Source: Narthecium ossifragum (Eukaryota > Streptophyta > Magnoliopsida > Dioscoreales > Nartheciaceae). From it: DNA of 64,000 nucleotides. The notes beneath the pieces are model-generated. The model saw nothing but the letters and a program-made list of their open reading frames with translations, ran no database searches and had not been told where the DNA came from. The stretch is from the NCBI GenBank assembly GCA_963920575.1, contig OY986965.1, positions 4,791,134 to 4,855,133 of the forward strand. The letters are read 5' to 3'. Shown piece after piece: positions 50,590-62,530 of this stretch. The translations under genes and the position numbers were made by a program. Numbering within the stretch: position 1 is the first letter of the stretch; every line of letters begins with the position of its first letter.

Positions 50590-52130
50590 CATCAGCTAAT
50601 AACAACATGAGCATGTCAATGAAAGGCATTAAAAAATAAGCTTTAAGTAGGGGATCAACTAAAGCAAGCATGAGCGTCTATATTCTAGCATAATAACGAA
50701 ACAAGTCAGTGAAAGGCATTAAAAAATAAAGTTTGTCATTTCATAATGCCCAGCATAGCTTCCATTGAATCAGCAAGTACAATAATTTCATCGCATGTAA
50801 TACAGCATAAGACAAAACTGTGTCAAAAATAAACCAGAATCAAAGCACAATAATTTCATCACATGCATATCATCATTTCCCAAAGCCAATCCATATAAAC
50901 ATAACAGTTATCCAACATAATTCCGAACTAAAACAGATCTATAAACATCACTTAGCATGCCAAAAAGCCAAACAACAATGGGATCAAACATAGCTGCATT
51001 CATCATGATCATCCAAGTAAACCACATATTCAAACATTGAAAAGGTTCCAGCAAGGCAGCTGGTTGCTACGAAGCCATCCAAGCCACCAAGGAACCAAAT
51101 ACATGCATATCATCATTTCCCAATGCCAATCCAGTTAAAAATATGTGTTGTCCAACATAAATCCCAACAACAACATATCTTCAAACATCAGTTAGCATGC
51201 TAAAAAGCCAAAATCCCAAGATACATGTCAGCATAGATGATCAAGTACACAAATAGCACAAAAAATCTTGAAATCCAGTCGAAACCCCAAACATTTCAAC
51301 CAAATACATGCATATCATCAAACATTGACAAGGTTCCAGCAAGGCAGCTGGTTGCCGCCAAGCCATCCAAGCCACCAAGGAACCAAATACATGTATATCA
51401 TCATTTTCCAAAGCCAATCCATATAAACATAACAGTTATTCAACATAATTCCGAACTAAAACAGATCTATGAACATCAGTTAGCATGCCAAAAAGCCAAA
51501 CAACAATGGGATCAAACATAGCTGCATTCATCCTGATCATCCAAGTAAACCACATATTCAAACATTGAAAAGGTTCCAGCAAGGCAGCTGGTTGCTGCCA
51601 AGCCATCCAAGCCACCAAGGAACGAAGTACATGCATATCATCATTTCCCAATGCCAATTCAGTTAAAAATATGTGTTGTCCAACATAAATCCCAAAACCA
51701 CATATGCATGCCAACATAGATCAGGAACGTAGCTACATGCCAACATAGATCAGGAACACAGATACATGCCAACATAGATCAGGAACACAGATACATGCCA
51801 ACATAGATCAGGAACACAGATACATGCCAACCAAAAATATTACTTCCAAACCCCACCAAATCAGAGATCATAGAGCAAGAAAAACACAAATCTTGATGAA
51901 ATAAACCATCAGATTCGTTGAACAGTGAAGAAATCCCAAGATACATGCCAACATAGATGATCAAGTACACAGGGCACCAAAAAACTCGAAATCCACTCGA
52001 AACCCCAAACATTTCAACCAAACACCACCAAATCAGAGATCAAAGATGAAGAAATCAAGTATCCAGATGAAATAGATCACCTTATAGGTTGAGTAGCAAA
52101 GAAATCCCAAGATACATGCCAACGTAGAGG
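50590..52130. repeat. complex repeat array upstream of the transposase
   Basis: Blocks such as ACATGCATATCATCATTTCC, AAAGGTTCCAGCAAGGCAGC and TTAGCATGCCAAAAAGCC recur two to four times between 50860 and 51690 with a main period near 540 bp. A 29-bp unit (ACATGCCAACATAGATCAGG) is repeated about five times at 51707-51830 and reappears singly later. These lie on the promoter side of the transposase. Confidence 0.85.
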
Positions 52131-52269
52131 GGATCAGACATATAGAGCACAAAAAAAAACTCCAAATTCAGACGAAATCACAAACTTTACAAACGAATAC
52201 CACCAAATCAACGATTATAGACGAATAAATCAAGTATCGAGACAATATCCAGAGGGGATCAGGTTAGGA

Positions 52270-52760
52270 AGACCTTTGCTCGGGGATTCAGGTGCTTTCC
52301 AAGAAGGCAAAGGGGATCAGATCCCGCCGGTCACGAAGCTTCTCAATATTGCAGCCCAGGCTTGCAGCACAGCCACTTCCAGCGGGATCGGACCCAAGAT
52401 CAGTCGGAGTAGTCAAGATCCAAAGATCCGGCTTCAAGCGTGGGAGGAAACCCTAGATCGTCGTCGGAGAAGGGAGGAGGAGGCCATCTTCGTCGAAGGA
52501 GGAGAACGAAAGCCAACATCAGCGTCCATGGGAAGGAGGAGGGAGGTCGGAGAGAAGACAGAACCCTATATCAGGGTCATCGCGGAGGAGGATGCCATCT
52601 TCGGAGGAAGATGAAAGCCAACATAAATGGCCATAGGGCAGGAGGAGGGAGGTCGGAGAGGGAGGAAGAACCCTATATCGGGATCATGGCGGCGACGAGG
52701 GAGAGCGACTCTCGCGAAGAACCCTAGGAGCGAAGGGTTTTGAAGTGCCGCGATTAAAGG
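52270..52760 (-). promoter_or_regulatory. probable leader/promoter region of the transposase transcript
   Basis: Read on the minus strand it is C/T-rich with CCTAGGGTTCTTC and CTATATAGGGTTC words, typical of plant 5' leaders. A ~110-bp unit (GGAGGAGGGAGGTCGGAGAG on the plus strand, then AACCCTATATC) is present twice. The frames on the plus strand here are by-products. Confidence 0.4.
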
Positions 52761-52987
52761 TTGAAGTGGGTTTGGAATTAAACGCTGAAGTGAATGCTCA
52801 GTTCAGCGACTTCGGGGCTTTTTCACCCGAAGTCGTTCTCTGAAGTCACAGGCAAACAACCACTTCAGCATATAACTCACTTCAGGGCATTTTCATCACT
52901 TTCCATCCAACCAAACACCTTAACTAGCTGAAGTGACTTCAGCTGAACCCACTTCAACAACCACTTCAGCCAACCAAACATGCGCCC
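52760..52987. repeat. right terminal and subterminal region of the Harbinger element
   Basis: CCACTTCA, TGAAGTG and ACTTCAG words recur about ten times and end in the terminal CAACCAAACATGCGCCC. This mirrors the left end in content and orientation. Confidence 0.7.
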
Positions 52988-53000
52988 ATACATGAAGCTA

Positions 53001-53076
53001 TATCCCATCAGATCTCCGAAACTGAGCCATGTCTGAGCATGAACATCACTAGGTTGGTGACCTCTTGATCCTCGCG
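53001..53076 (+). pseudogene. 5S rRNA-like sequence (pseudogene or Cassandra-type LTR)
   Basis: ATCCCATCAGATCTCCGAA matches the conserved plant 5S segment except one base. A degenerate A-box region, then CACTAGGTTGGTGACCTC (C-box region) and ATCCTCGCG follow in correct order and spacing for 5S positions about 30-110. The 5' third is missing or diverged. It begins within 14 bases of the right end of the Harbinger element. 5S fragments of this kind occur as pseudogenes and in Cassandra retrotransposon LTRs. Confidence 0.65.
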
Positions 53077-54545
53077 TAAAATGTTTCCATCCGGTAATTT
53101 GTGTGCACTCGGATGACTCGGATGCTTTTGCGGTCCCCACACACTGTAGAAAGCAGGGTAATTTCAAATTTCAAAACTTAAAACGGGCAATAAAAAGCCC
53201 GGCGCTATGCGCTTCTTGACCACCAGACAAACATCCCTCGAACTCGGAGCTTTCTTGTCCTAAAACCCTCCCCGAGAAACCCCCATCTCTAGGGTTTTGG
53301 GGTTTCCAGAGGAGGGAAGTTCTCCTGAGTCCTATGGTTTTGATTGCTTCTCTTTCTCAGCTCGACCGGAGATGGGTTTCCAGCGCGACTTAAAGGTTTG
53401 AGGTGAGTATTGTAGGATTATGATTGGAGACAGGGAAATGGGGTCATTGAGTGGAGGTGGTAGTGTTCTTAAATGTTCGTCTCTGCTTCGCATGCTTTCT
53501 ATGTCTTATTGGGTAAAAGTACGACTTTTAGGCCTTTGGCGAGTAGATAGTGTGTTTTTGGGTAATGGGGTTCTTGGGGAGAGTAGATAGCTTCGTATGA
53601 TTATGGTTGGAGAGAGGGAAATGGGGTTGTTGGGGAGAGGAGGTTGTGTTCTCAAATGCGTCGTCTCTATTTTGCATGATTTATCATCGGGTAAAAGTAC
53701 GGCATTTAGGCTTTTGGAGCGTAGAAATTTTTGTTTCTTTTAAGTATGATAATAGTGTATTACATAATGTTGAATATATTCAGGTTCAAGATAATTCTAT
53801 TTTTCTTCCGATTTCTTGTCATGGGTTAAGTTCCGGAGCTGTCAGAGGACTCAGAGTTGTTTTGGGGATACAAGGTGGTGTTATTTGACGGGCTTTCTCT
53901 ACTTTACCTGATTCTTTCTTTAGGGGGTTTAAAAGCACTAGCTCTAGATCAGGGTAATGTGTTCTAGGCATTGCTGAGCGCTAATATGGTTAGTTTCCTG
54001 TTGGTTCTTCTCTAAAAATGGAAAAATAGAGTATATCCATCATTTAGGTCAATTGATTGTATAAAAAGGCACATTTTATACAAGATTATCAGCTGAGTTC
54101 TTTCTCTTAGTTTTCAGTTTGTTTTCTGAAATTTTAACAAAGCCCATGCGGCGGAAAACTGTAATCAACACCTCTTCTTTGTTAGTTTGATTTGGTTAAC
54201 ATATGGTATGTTTCTTGGAAGTTGCATTCTTGTATTCGGTAAATGCTTTCCACTACTGATGGCAGTAATAATATAATTTCCAGATAACTGGGGCTTTGTA
54301 GAAACTCTAAAGAGATGGATATTCTGGAGGACAACATCTAGTATGTGAGCAATTGTTATTGACGAAAATTAGAAGAAAGTTGCTATAGGGCCAAGGCATG
54401 TTCCTTAATCTATCAATTCGATTAATTTTGTCTACGTTGACTCAAATTGCTAAGGATAATGTCTGGTTCTTGTTTTTCCATCTATAAGGTTGGAAATGCT
54501 TTGCTGAGATCTTCAACCTGGCGGGGTGTCTTTAGCAAGGGCATT
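53077..54545 (+). other. 5' untranslated region and introns of the CHUP1-like gene
   Basis: About 53260-53400 is leader-like (AGGGTTTTGGGGTTTCC) with a donor GAG|GTGAGT at 53402. 53409-53540 and 53592-53730 are a tandem duplication (GATTATG(A/G)TTGGAGA, GGGAAATGGGGT, GGGTAAAAGTACG). No coding sequence recognised before 54447. Confidence 0.5.
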
Positions 54546-57153
54546 ATGAGAGAAGATATCCTATCTGATAACCGGGCGAAGCTGAACAAGTTTACTGATC
54601 ATAATCAGAAGTTGAAGACAAATGGAAAAACCAGTGGGAACCCATTTAAACCTAAGTCGAATGCCTCGTGGGGATCACAAATTGTCAAAGGGTTCTCAAT
54701 GGATAAGAAAACCAAGCAGAGAATATCAATTCCTGACAAGAAACCACCAGTTGATTGCTCAGAATTCTCTAGGCACAAGGATGCATATGTACCGTATCAT
54801 TCTCGGGTTAAACGATCCCTTATTAGCGACTTCCCTGGTTCAGCCAATGCAGCACAAGTTCATCCACATGTGTTCGATTGCCATCGAGTAATGTCCCCTT
54901 CATCTCGTGACCTTTTTTCCGAGCTAGATCACCTAAGGAGATTGCTTCGAGAGTCTAAGGAAAGGGAATTGGCACTACGGGAAGAGCTGCAAGCATATAA
55001 GAAAAGCCCCAGAGTTTCAGAGCTTGAAAAGGAACTTGAACTGAAGATAACTGAGATTGGAAACCTCAATTGCAAGGTTGGTTCAGTGGAAGCTGAAAAA
55101 ACAAGCCTTTCTGAACAATTGACATCGTTGACATCAATATTAGAAGCTAGGGATGAAAGCTCAAAGAAAGAAGAGAGTGTGAACGAGAGAAGATCTTCTC
55201 ACAGGAAGCTAGAGATGGAAGTTCTTGAATTGCGTCGTCTAAACAAGGAGTTACAGCTTCAAAAGAGAAATTTATCTTTTAGGCTTTCTTCCACGGAGTC
55301 ACAACTTTCTGCCCTTAGAAAGGTTGCCGAGGTACATCATTATTGCATCTTGTTTGTCCCGTCATTGTACATATACTAATTTATTGTCGTCTCATTTAAT
55401 TGACTGCAGAGTGATATAGTGGCTAAGGTCGAAGCAGAGGCAACAGTCCTGAGGCACACAAATGAAAATCTTTGCAAGCAAGTTGAGGGCCTACAGATGA
55501 GCAGATTGAATGAGGTTGAGGAACTTGCGTATCTGCGCTGGGTTAACTCATGCTTGAGGCAGGAGCTTAGCAACTCAGAAAAGCTATCCGGTCAATGTGC
55601 AGATGCAGATGTTAATTTGAGCGTCAAACATGAGAGCCCTGATGTAAACAGCCATATAGATCATGAAAAGTCACCTTGCCATGTTATTCAATCTGTCTTC
55701 CCTGAAATTTTCAATCCCAAAAGAGGGGGGAATGTGACAAAGACAATCAAGTGGCCTCCAGCTGATGAAGACTGCCAGTTTTTTGATTGCCAAGACCTAT
55801 TGGACAGAGAATGGGAGCAAACCCAAGGAGGTAGCCCCAGAAGGAGACATTCTATCAGTGGATCAAAGGGATGTGCAGAAGAATCAACTCTTAATAAGCG
55901 ACGACAATCAGATGGATTCCTGTATCCTAAAGATATGGATAATTACATCTCTGTTACTGGAAGTTGCAGTGCGATGAACAATAGCCATCACATACTTGCG
56001 CAAAAATATGATTTAGGTGCCGGTCAAAGTCCAAGATTCTTCGTAAGCAAGCAAGAACACTGCAAAGTTACAAGCTTTGATGTTGAAAAGCGTGCTTTGC
56101 GGATTCCTAATCCTCCACCCAGACCCTCTACTTCTGTTTCAATAGTAGCCAATGCAAGTGCTCCAACTTCAGTTCCGCTGCCACCACCACCTCCTCCTCC
56201 TCCACCTCCTCCACCCAAATTTTCAATGAGAGGCACCGGGTTGATGCAGAGAGCGCCACAGGTTGCCGAGTTGTATCATTCACTCATGAAGAGAGATTCA
56301 AGAAAGGATTCTTCTGTTGGAGGACTTTGTGATGCTCCTAGTGCTGCTGATGTTCGCAGTAGCATGATTGGCGAAATAGAGAACAGGTCTTCTCATCTGT
56401 TGGCGGTAAGAATACATCTATTTAGAATCTCTTGGATTCAAGGATATAAGTTAGTTTCTTTTGATAGTTACACGGTGAGCATTTCATTTTTTGTCTATAG
56501 ATAAAAGCAGATGTCGAGACCCAAGGTGAATTCGTGAAGTCTCTAATAAAGGAGGTGAATGATGCAGCCTATCGTGATATTGAAGATGTGGTTGCATTTG
56601 TGAAATGGCTTGACGATGAGCTCTGCTTTCTTGTAAGTGATCTTAGAAGTATGTTATTACATGTAACCTAGCAGTCTCAGCAATACTCTCAGGTCGGGAT
56701 GCATTTATCTTGTTGAAGGTGGATGAAAGGGCAGTGTTAAAGCATTTTGATTGGCCAGAAAAAAAGGCTGACACTTTGAGGGAAGCAGCATTTGGATACC
56801 GTGATCTGAAGAAATTGGAAGCGGATCTTTCAAGTTACGAGGACAGCCCACGTCTTCCTTGTGATGTTGCACTAAAGAAAATGGCATCCTTGTCTGAAAA
56901 GTAAGAATTGTATTTTTGAATTTGATATATAATTGTCTTGCACCTTAGCATCTAGGGAATAGATGCATTCCTGTCTAATACCAGGACTGCACTGACAATA
57001 CATCTGAATATAAAAGAAAATCATGGCTACTTTGGTACTAGGATGGAAAGTACCATATATAACCTTCAACGCACAAGAGATGTAATGATGCGTCACTGCA
57101 AGGAGTTTCATATCCCGACAGATTGGATGCTTGACAGTGGAATTATCAGCAAG
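54546..57153 (+). CDS. CHUP1/IPGA1-like protein, 3' end outside the window
   Basis: Exons 54546-55331, 55410-56405, 56501-56632, 56719-56900 and 57042-57153, GT/AG and in phase, give 736 residues, still open at the last donor. ATG 54546 (MREDILSDNRAK) is preferred over the upstream in-frame ATG 54447, because family members begin with similar acidic/DNR sequence. Features in order: SWGSQIVKGFS near residue 45; a long coiled coil about 130-340; a run of 14 prolines near residue 510; RAPQVAELYHSLMKRD; then the conserved C-terminal region (IKADVETQGEFVKSL, DIEDVVAFVKWLDDEL, VDERAVLKHFDWPEKKADTLREAAFGY, EFHIPTDWMLDSGIISK). Relatives act in chloroplast positioning with actin (CHUP1) or microtubule order (IPGA1). 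It lacks CHUP1's N-terminal membrane anchor, so it is closer to the IPGA1 side. The final exon (the expected KLA...KYMKRV block to the end) was not found. Confidence 0.88.
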
Positions 57154-58858
57154 GTATGAAGATTTTTAACTTGTAATGTTTATACTCAGGCATTAGTTCT
57201 TATTTGCATAATCATGGTATACTGAACTGTAAATTAAGGAGCATCTCCAAGGCTGCTATATGTTCACATTTCGTTGTTGTTTAGTGCATAAGTTTATAGA
57301 AAGTGAAGTTTTATCAACCAGATTGGGAATTCTTCTATTAAAAGATTGTTATAGTACAAGATTGTTGCATCTATGGAACTTATGTGTCTGTTATTGGTCA
57401 AGTGGGAGAAGATGTGGTGGTTACATTTATAGTCGTTTGCCGCTATAAATAGGGGGGATACAGATTTGGCATACCATGTGGTAGAGTTCTTATGCAAGAA
57501 GCCATTAGACTTTGTGTGTCATTTGTAACATGGCATGTAATTGGTTAAGTGGGAGAAATTGTGGCGGTTGCACTTTCGGTGTGCTTGTTGCCACTATGAA
57601 CAGAGGATACAAATTTGGCATGTCATGTGGTAGATTTAAAAACCCACTAAACTTTCCGCACATCATTATTAATGTAGGCATTAATGGTAAATTTAGAACA
57701 TAATGCAATTAATGATCATTCTTTTTTTATTACACTTTATTTCCAGTTTAACGTTTGATTGATCTCTAAGTTTTGTTATGATTAGTGCCATACATGACTT
57801 CTAGTATTCATTGAGTTATTTCAAACAGATATTACAATACCTATAACAATAGAAGCAAGGAATGTGTTCCTTCTTTGGATTTTTGTTAGCAAATTTAGTG
57901 AGTTCAGGCACCCTACCAAGTTGAGTTTGAAATTTTTTTCTTGTTTTCTACTCTAATGGAACAAAATACTCAGCCTTCAGTTTAGAACAAGAAATATAAT
58001 AACTTAATACAAATTGGTGATGAAACTTGTACTATCATGGGGTATTGTTGCCATTCTAGATTCGCTTATATGTTCCTGAGTACATCAAACTTTTTGCTAA
58101 GCACTTCCTTGCTAGTTGACCAGTGAAATTATATGGTCTAACTTAATACAAATTGGTGATGAAACTTGTACCTGTCATGGGTTATTGTTGCCATTCTAAA
58201 TTAGCTTATATGTTCCTAATTACATCAAACTTCTTACTAAGCACTTCCTTGCTAGTTGACCGGTGGATTGATATGGGTCTAAATTCTCTTCCACCTGAGC
58301 TTGTTGAGAAACTTTCATGGGGCATTGTCAACATGAGAGAATGGCCATCTATTAACATGTGTATAGAGTTTGAAGCTATTTATAATTCTTAAAAACTGTC
58401 ATGACAGGATCGTACTTCATAAAAAGGAGAAATCTGGTTTTAATGTCTCATACTTATTGCTTCACAGTGGCTGCTACTAGACTTTTTTAGAGTGTAAAAA
58501 TCCTCAAACCCATTTTTTTTTAAATTAACAAGGCATCTATTATGAACTAAACTAGCAAATTTTTTAAAAGGTTCAATTATTAGTGTTTGGAAAATAAGGC
58601 AAAACAGTATGCGAAAATATTATAATTAAACTCAAGACTTTTGCAGTATTAGCATACTAAAGTGCACACCAATTTGTTTTAAAAAGTACTTACTTTAAAT
58701 CAAGTTATCTATGCTTTTGCTTTGGACTTTTTATACCAGTCAGTTAAAGATTATGTTGCCATAGCTTGGAATTTTCTTTTTATGTTTGTGTTAACTTGAA
58801 TATTGTATTCTGGAAGTAGCTTCCACATGGCATAGGTTTCAGCCTTCAAGAGGTGTGG
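57154..58858 (+). other. start of the last intron of the CHUP1-like gene, with tandem duplications
   Basis: 57377-57497 and 57519-57640 are diverged copies (AAGTGGGAGAA, TGTGG(T/C)GGTT, TTGGCAT(A/G)(C/T)CATGTGGTAGA). 58000-58140 and 58141-58280 are close copies (ACTTAATACAAATTGGTGAT and CACTTCCTTGCTAGTTGACC). No exon recognised. Confidence 0.7.
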
Positions 58859-58997
58859 TGTCACACCTCAACTCAGAAAACCCATCCGGATCGGGACGTG
58901 AGGAGACCTATTACCATTTATTTTCAATCTGGCACGATACATTACAAATTTCAAATTTAATTCCGGTCTGGATGGGTTTTTTGGGTCGGGTGTGACA
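58859..58997. repeat. 139-bp LTR-like piece with inverted arms
   Basis: The first ~36 and last ~37 bases are inverted copies of each other (TGTCACACC, AAAACCCATCC and GGA shared in order), so it can fold on itself. It starts TGTCA and ends TGACA. Confidence 0.75.
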
Positions 58998-61623
58998 GTT
59001 TAGTATCATAGCAGGCTGTAGGTTCCAAGGATAGGATTAGGCTTGTGGTTAAGATTTTGAATGTGGAATGGGATAGTTTTAGGTCTAGAACATCCTTTCA
59101 TGCTGATTGCGACCATGTGATGTGTTTATTTAATCTGTTTGATGTGGTGTTTTGTTGGTTTTCGGCTGTGACATGACGTCTCAGGGGGAGATGTGCATGC
59201 ACGCTGGTGTCCTCTGTTCTCTCGCCTGACAGTGAATCTCCCATCGTGCTGGATATGGGCGAGTAGGGATAAGGACATGTGGCGCCTCTGCACTCTTAGA
59301 ATCTCGAGAGGAGGATCCGTTGTGGTCCAGAAGCAATGGTGGAGATCCTTCGATATTAAAGGACTAGTTGAAGGATGTGTTCAAGACAACAAGGAGTGTC
59401 GCTCACTTGGAAGCTATTGGTTTTCTGGCTTTCTTTTGAAGTGATGCGTAGTGGTGCTGGTCAGGGTCGTTAGGGACACTGCTGGTTGTGTTTGGGAACA
59501 GTTTCGCATACTGTTCTCCGACACCTATCCTTAGAGGGTGGTGTAGTTGGGTACCTTTCTCTGTTTTTGGTACTCACATCACATGGCATCACGTGGGTTG
59601 GTTGGATCACTTGGCTCAGTATGCTAGAGTGACAGCGGTGGACGCTCTGAACTGTGCTCCGGATGCCGAGACATAACTTGAGGGTTGACACTAGACAATT
59701 GCTCGAGTGCTAGCCGCCATGAACCTTTACGTTGACGGTGTTGGTTACGAGGGGTGTGAGGTGCTTATCATAGAGCAGTTGTGTGTGACGCACAACGTGA
59801 AACAACGCAGTGGGTTGACGCCTCAGTTGGGGCAGATACCTGGGGCAGACGCGGAGATTCAGATCCCAGATAGAACTATACTAGAGACAAGGTAGCGAAC
59901 CGATCTTGCCAGCGCTCGCACACTTCTAAGGAGAGAGGAGCTTCAACAACATCCCGTTTTAGAGCCGTTATTTTCAACTTCAAGCTTTCAGCTTCAGCCT
60001 TCAGCTTTCAGAGCTTCTCGCGGCTCGCGGTTCTCTTATGGCGTTGGGTTTTTCCCCTTATGACTCGTCCCTACGCAACCGTGTTGGCTTGGGACTGGAG
60101 TCGGGAGTGGCTTTGGGAGTAGCCACTGGTTGGGACAAGAGCTTAGGTTGGTAGCTCTTGTCGGTTCGTTTGCCAGAGATTGGAGGCCTTTAGGTGCTTT
60201 TCGCCCACGTGTGGTACACGTTAGGGTTCGACGGCTTTCTCGGTTTGTGCTGGTTGGCCGCACACCGAGTTGCGTTTGTCTGGATGTGGGAAGGTGTTGC
60301 GAGTACACATGATGGTGTCGTTTTGCTCTCGTTTAAGGTCGGGGGTTGGCAAGTCTTTTGGTTATCGAGAGCTGGGGTTGTTCACCGGCTTGTGATGAAC
60401 TACTTCCCCTTTTGTTCTGAGGGTGCTCGGGAGAGAAGGTTTTCATTGTGTTGTTTGTTCATCTGTTTGTCCGTGAAATGTGGTGGGTTATCGCCTTCAC
60501 GGGATCGTCGAGTTTGAACTCTTGGTTCGTTCGGGCAATCTTGATCTTGACTAGCATGCATTATTGTGCCAGTAGAGTAGAGCGAATCGGGTGGCGCACC
60601 ACCCAGTCCACCAGAGATAGAGAGGACTCGAGTAGTTCAACCGGTGTCTTCCTTGAGCGCATTGCAGAGGCCTTAGGGCCGAGTAGGGCACTTTCAGAGA
60701 GACTGTCCTTTGCAAGGAGCGAGAGGCGTTGTGCCGCAGTGCAGTCAAGACGGGGTGACCGGTGCTGGGTAGAGTAACGGGGCAGGACAAGGATCGGAAG
60801 CTAGGTCAGGTTGTGCTTTGAGCAGAGACGACCGTTGAGGACATGTGTTTGCCCTTCCGAACGCGCGTGCGGCATTTATAGGCCAGATATGAGACTTCTT
60901 CATAATCGCATGGTCGTTGACCATGAGTTCGGTTTCCTTGTTAGGGAGGATGCTCGCGATTAGATCCTCTTAGAGTTGTGGACGAGATCGACTAGTGTGC
61001 TAGTGTTGTTCCTCCAAAAGCGAATCACGAGATGTCGTATCTACTATGACGTCAGTGCTTTTAAGGGTGATAGCAACTGATAGTTGCTATAAAGTTTTTG
61101 ACCTTTTAAGTATGTCATCTTCTAAATTAGGCTAGTGTCGTAACTGTTGCCTCGAGCAGATAGGCCAGAGAAATTAGGGTGACGTTAGCGGGATTGACAG
61201 CTAGTTGGTGGCGGAGATGGAGAGAGTCATTCAACTCAGACGGTCTTCCTTACTAATCAGAGGATGTCCACATTTCAGTGCAGAGTGATGACGATATGAA
61301 GCGACGACGTGATGCTTACATAGGTCCGTGCCCAGAATAGTCCCCATCGTGTGGGATGAGAGCCAGACAACAACGGCAAATAGTGGATTGTGCTTCAGAG
61401 GTCGAGCAGCAGTTCCATAGTTGTGCGATGACATCGTTCAAGTGTTCCACTCCTTCCCCTTGTTGGCTACCCCGGAGGAATGGTGGTGTATCGTGACCGT
61501 TATCAGTGTTGTTGGCACGAGACGCAAAGTTCATCCTCACTACTTCACCTATCAGGAGGTGGAGGCGGGGCATCAGCGGGCAGCAGACCCCTTCCAGTGG
61601 TAGAGTAGAAGTAGAAGCACATC

Positions 61624-61941
61624 ATGGAGGACGTCATTACCAGATTGCAGAGGACGATTCAGATCTTGGAGGATGTGAGGACACATGTCATCGATACAGG
61701 AGGCAGTTGGGAGGAGTACGTCCCTTTGATAGAGTTTACCTACTTCAGCAATCATCAGTCCAGAATGCGGTGTCATTCGAGGTGTAGTACGGTAGTTCGT
61801 GCCGTTCTTTCAATTGTTCAACATAGGTTGCCGAGACATCGCCTATCATCTCATACGGTCTTCAGGAGGGTTATGCAGATCAGACAGAGACTTCTGACAG
61901 CTCAGGGCAAGCAGAAGAGTTGCACAACTCAAAAGCAATGA
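61624..61941 (+). pseudogene. gypsy integrase C-terminal remnant
   Basis: A 105-codon frame keeps RTIQILEDV, VIDTGGSWEEYVPLIEFTY and, further on, IRQRLLTAQGKQKS. These are typical of the end of gypsy integrase, in which the element core reads LPLAEFAYNNS. The middle (the expected APYEALYGR block) is scrambled, and no chromodomain or intact upstream polymerase could be read. Confidence 0.8.
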
Positions 61942-62530
61942 TCGTTGCAGACACTGTTGGTGATAGAGTGTCCTTCCGGATGATACGACGCAAAGATCCA
62001 GTTAGTTTTAACAGTAGAGGTGTCGAGGAGGCGTCGTTCAGTTTCATCCGGCATCGACAAAGGCGATGATTCAAAATTAGACCAGATTCATTACGCAAGA
62101 GGGCAGTCAGTTCATATGATTGGCAGGAGAGACCAATTTCGAGAGATAGGATGGTTTTGTCAGTGTTAGTTCCATGAGGTGCAGAGGTGTTGAGAGGGTG
62201 CCTTGAGAGCGTTGGGTGGGAGCGCATGTGCGGAGTGACTCAAGTGGTTCTCACCTTGAGGCGTATTTCCTGTGTTATGTGGTCGTTGCTGGCGTTGGTG
62301 CCCGGTGCCTTGTGTGGTTGCGAGCTTGCTAACCCTTATTGTTTTGTGCATGTGTGTTTGTTTTTATTTGTTATTTTCGACCCTATTCTTATCAAATTTC
62401 AAGCCCAAAATTCCTTTCATAGCGATGGTGATAGGTTGTGAAGGCATGTACCTTTATGCATGGTTCGACCGCGTGGGTTGGACCCGTGGGTTTGGTTGGT
62501 TTTGTTCCATGTCGGGTGTGATCAGGTGAT

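Larger units (their letters stand above)
42277..52987 (-). mobile_element. PIF/Harbinger DNA transposon, nearly complete, 10.7 kb
   Basis: Left end GGGCCTGTTTGGTTG (42277); right end, read on the minus strand, GGGCGCATGTTTGGTTG (52987). The ends are imperfect inverted repeats differing by a short insertion, and both are followed by many GAAGTGG/TGAAGT subterminal words. ATA lies directly outside both ends (42274-42276, 52988-52990). Inside, on the minus strand, are an open transposase gene, its Myb/SANT-like partner and a third small ORF. A solo LTR (45384-47554), a GATCGATCC-rich segment and several tandem arrays inflate it. Without the solo LTR it is about 8.5 kb. Confidence 0.85.
58859..62530 (+). 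mobile_element. decayed Ty3/gypsy retrotransposon (Tekay/Del-like)
   Basis: The left edge is a 139-bp LTR-like piece (TGTCACACC to GGTGTGACA) followed by a primer-site-like TTTAGTATCATAGC (about 59000-59012), compared with the usual TGGTATCAGAGC. Integrase-tail remnants occur at 61624-61941. Most of the interior is riddled with stops. The right limit is uncertain; TCGGGTGTGATCA near 62513-62525 may be a remnant of the other end. It lies inside the last intron of the CHUP1-like gene if that gene continues rightward. Confidence 0.65.

Noticed and set aside
52276..52727. 112- and 95-codon plus frames
   Set aside because: Purine-rich leader of the minus-strand transposase; two tandem copies explain the length.
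53001..53076. Functional 5S rRNA gene
   Set aside because: The 5' third is missing and the A-box region is changed, so only a pseudogene or LTR-borne copy is claimed.
52877..53167. 96-codon minus frame across the Harbinger right end
   Set aside because: It crosses the transposon boundary and is antisense to the 5S-like sequence, so it cannot be an old gene.
60036..60777. Frames of 80-109 codons on both strands
   Set aside because: Inside decayed gypsy sequence; no gag or polymerase motif could be read with confidence.
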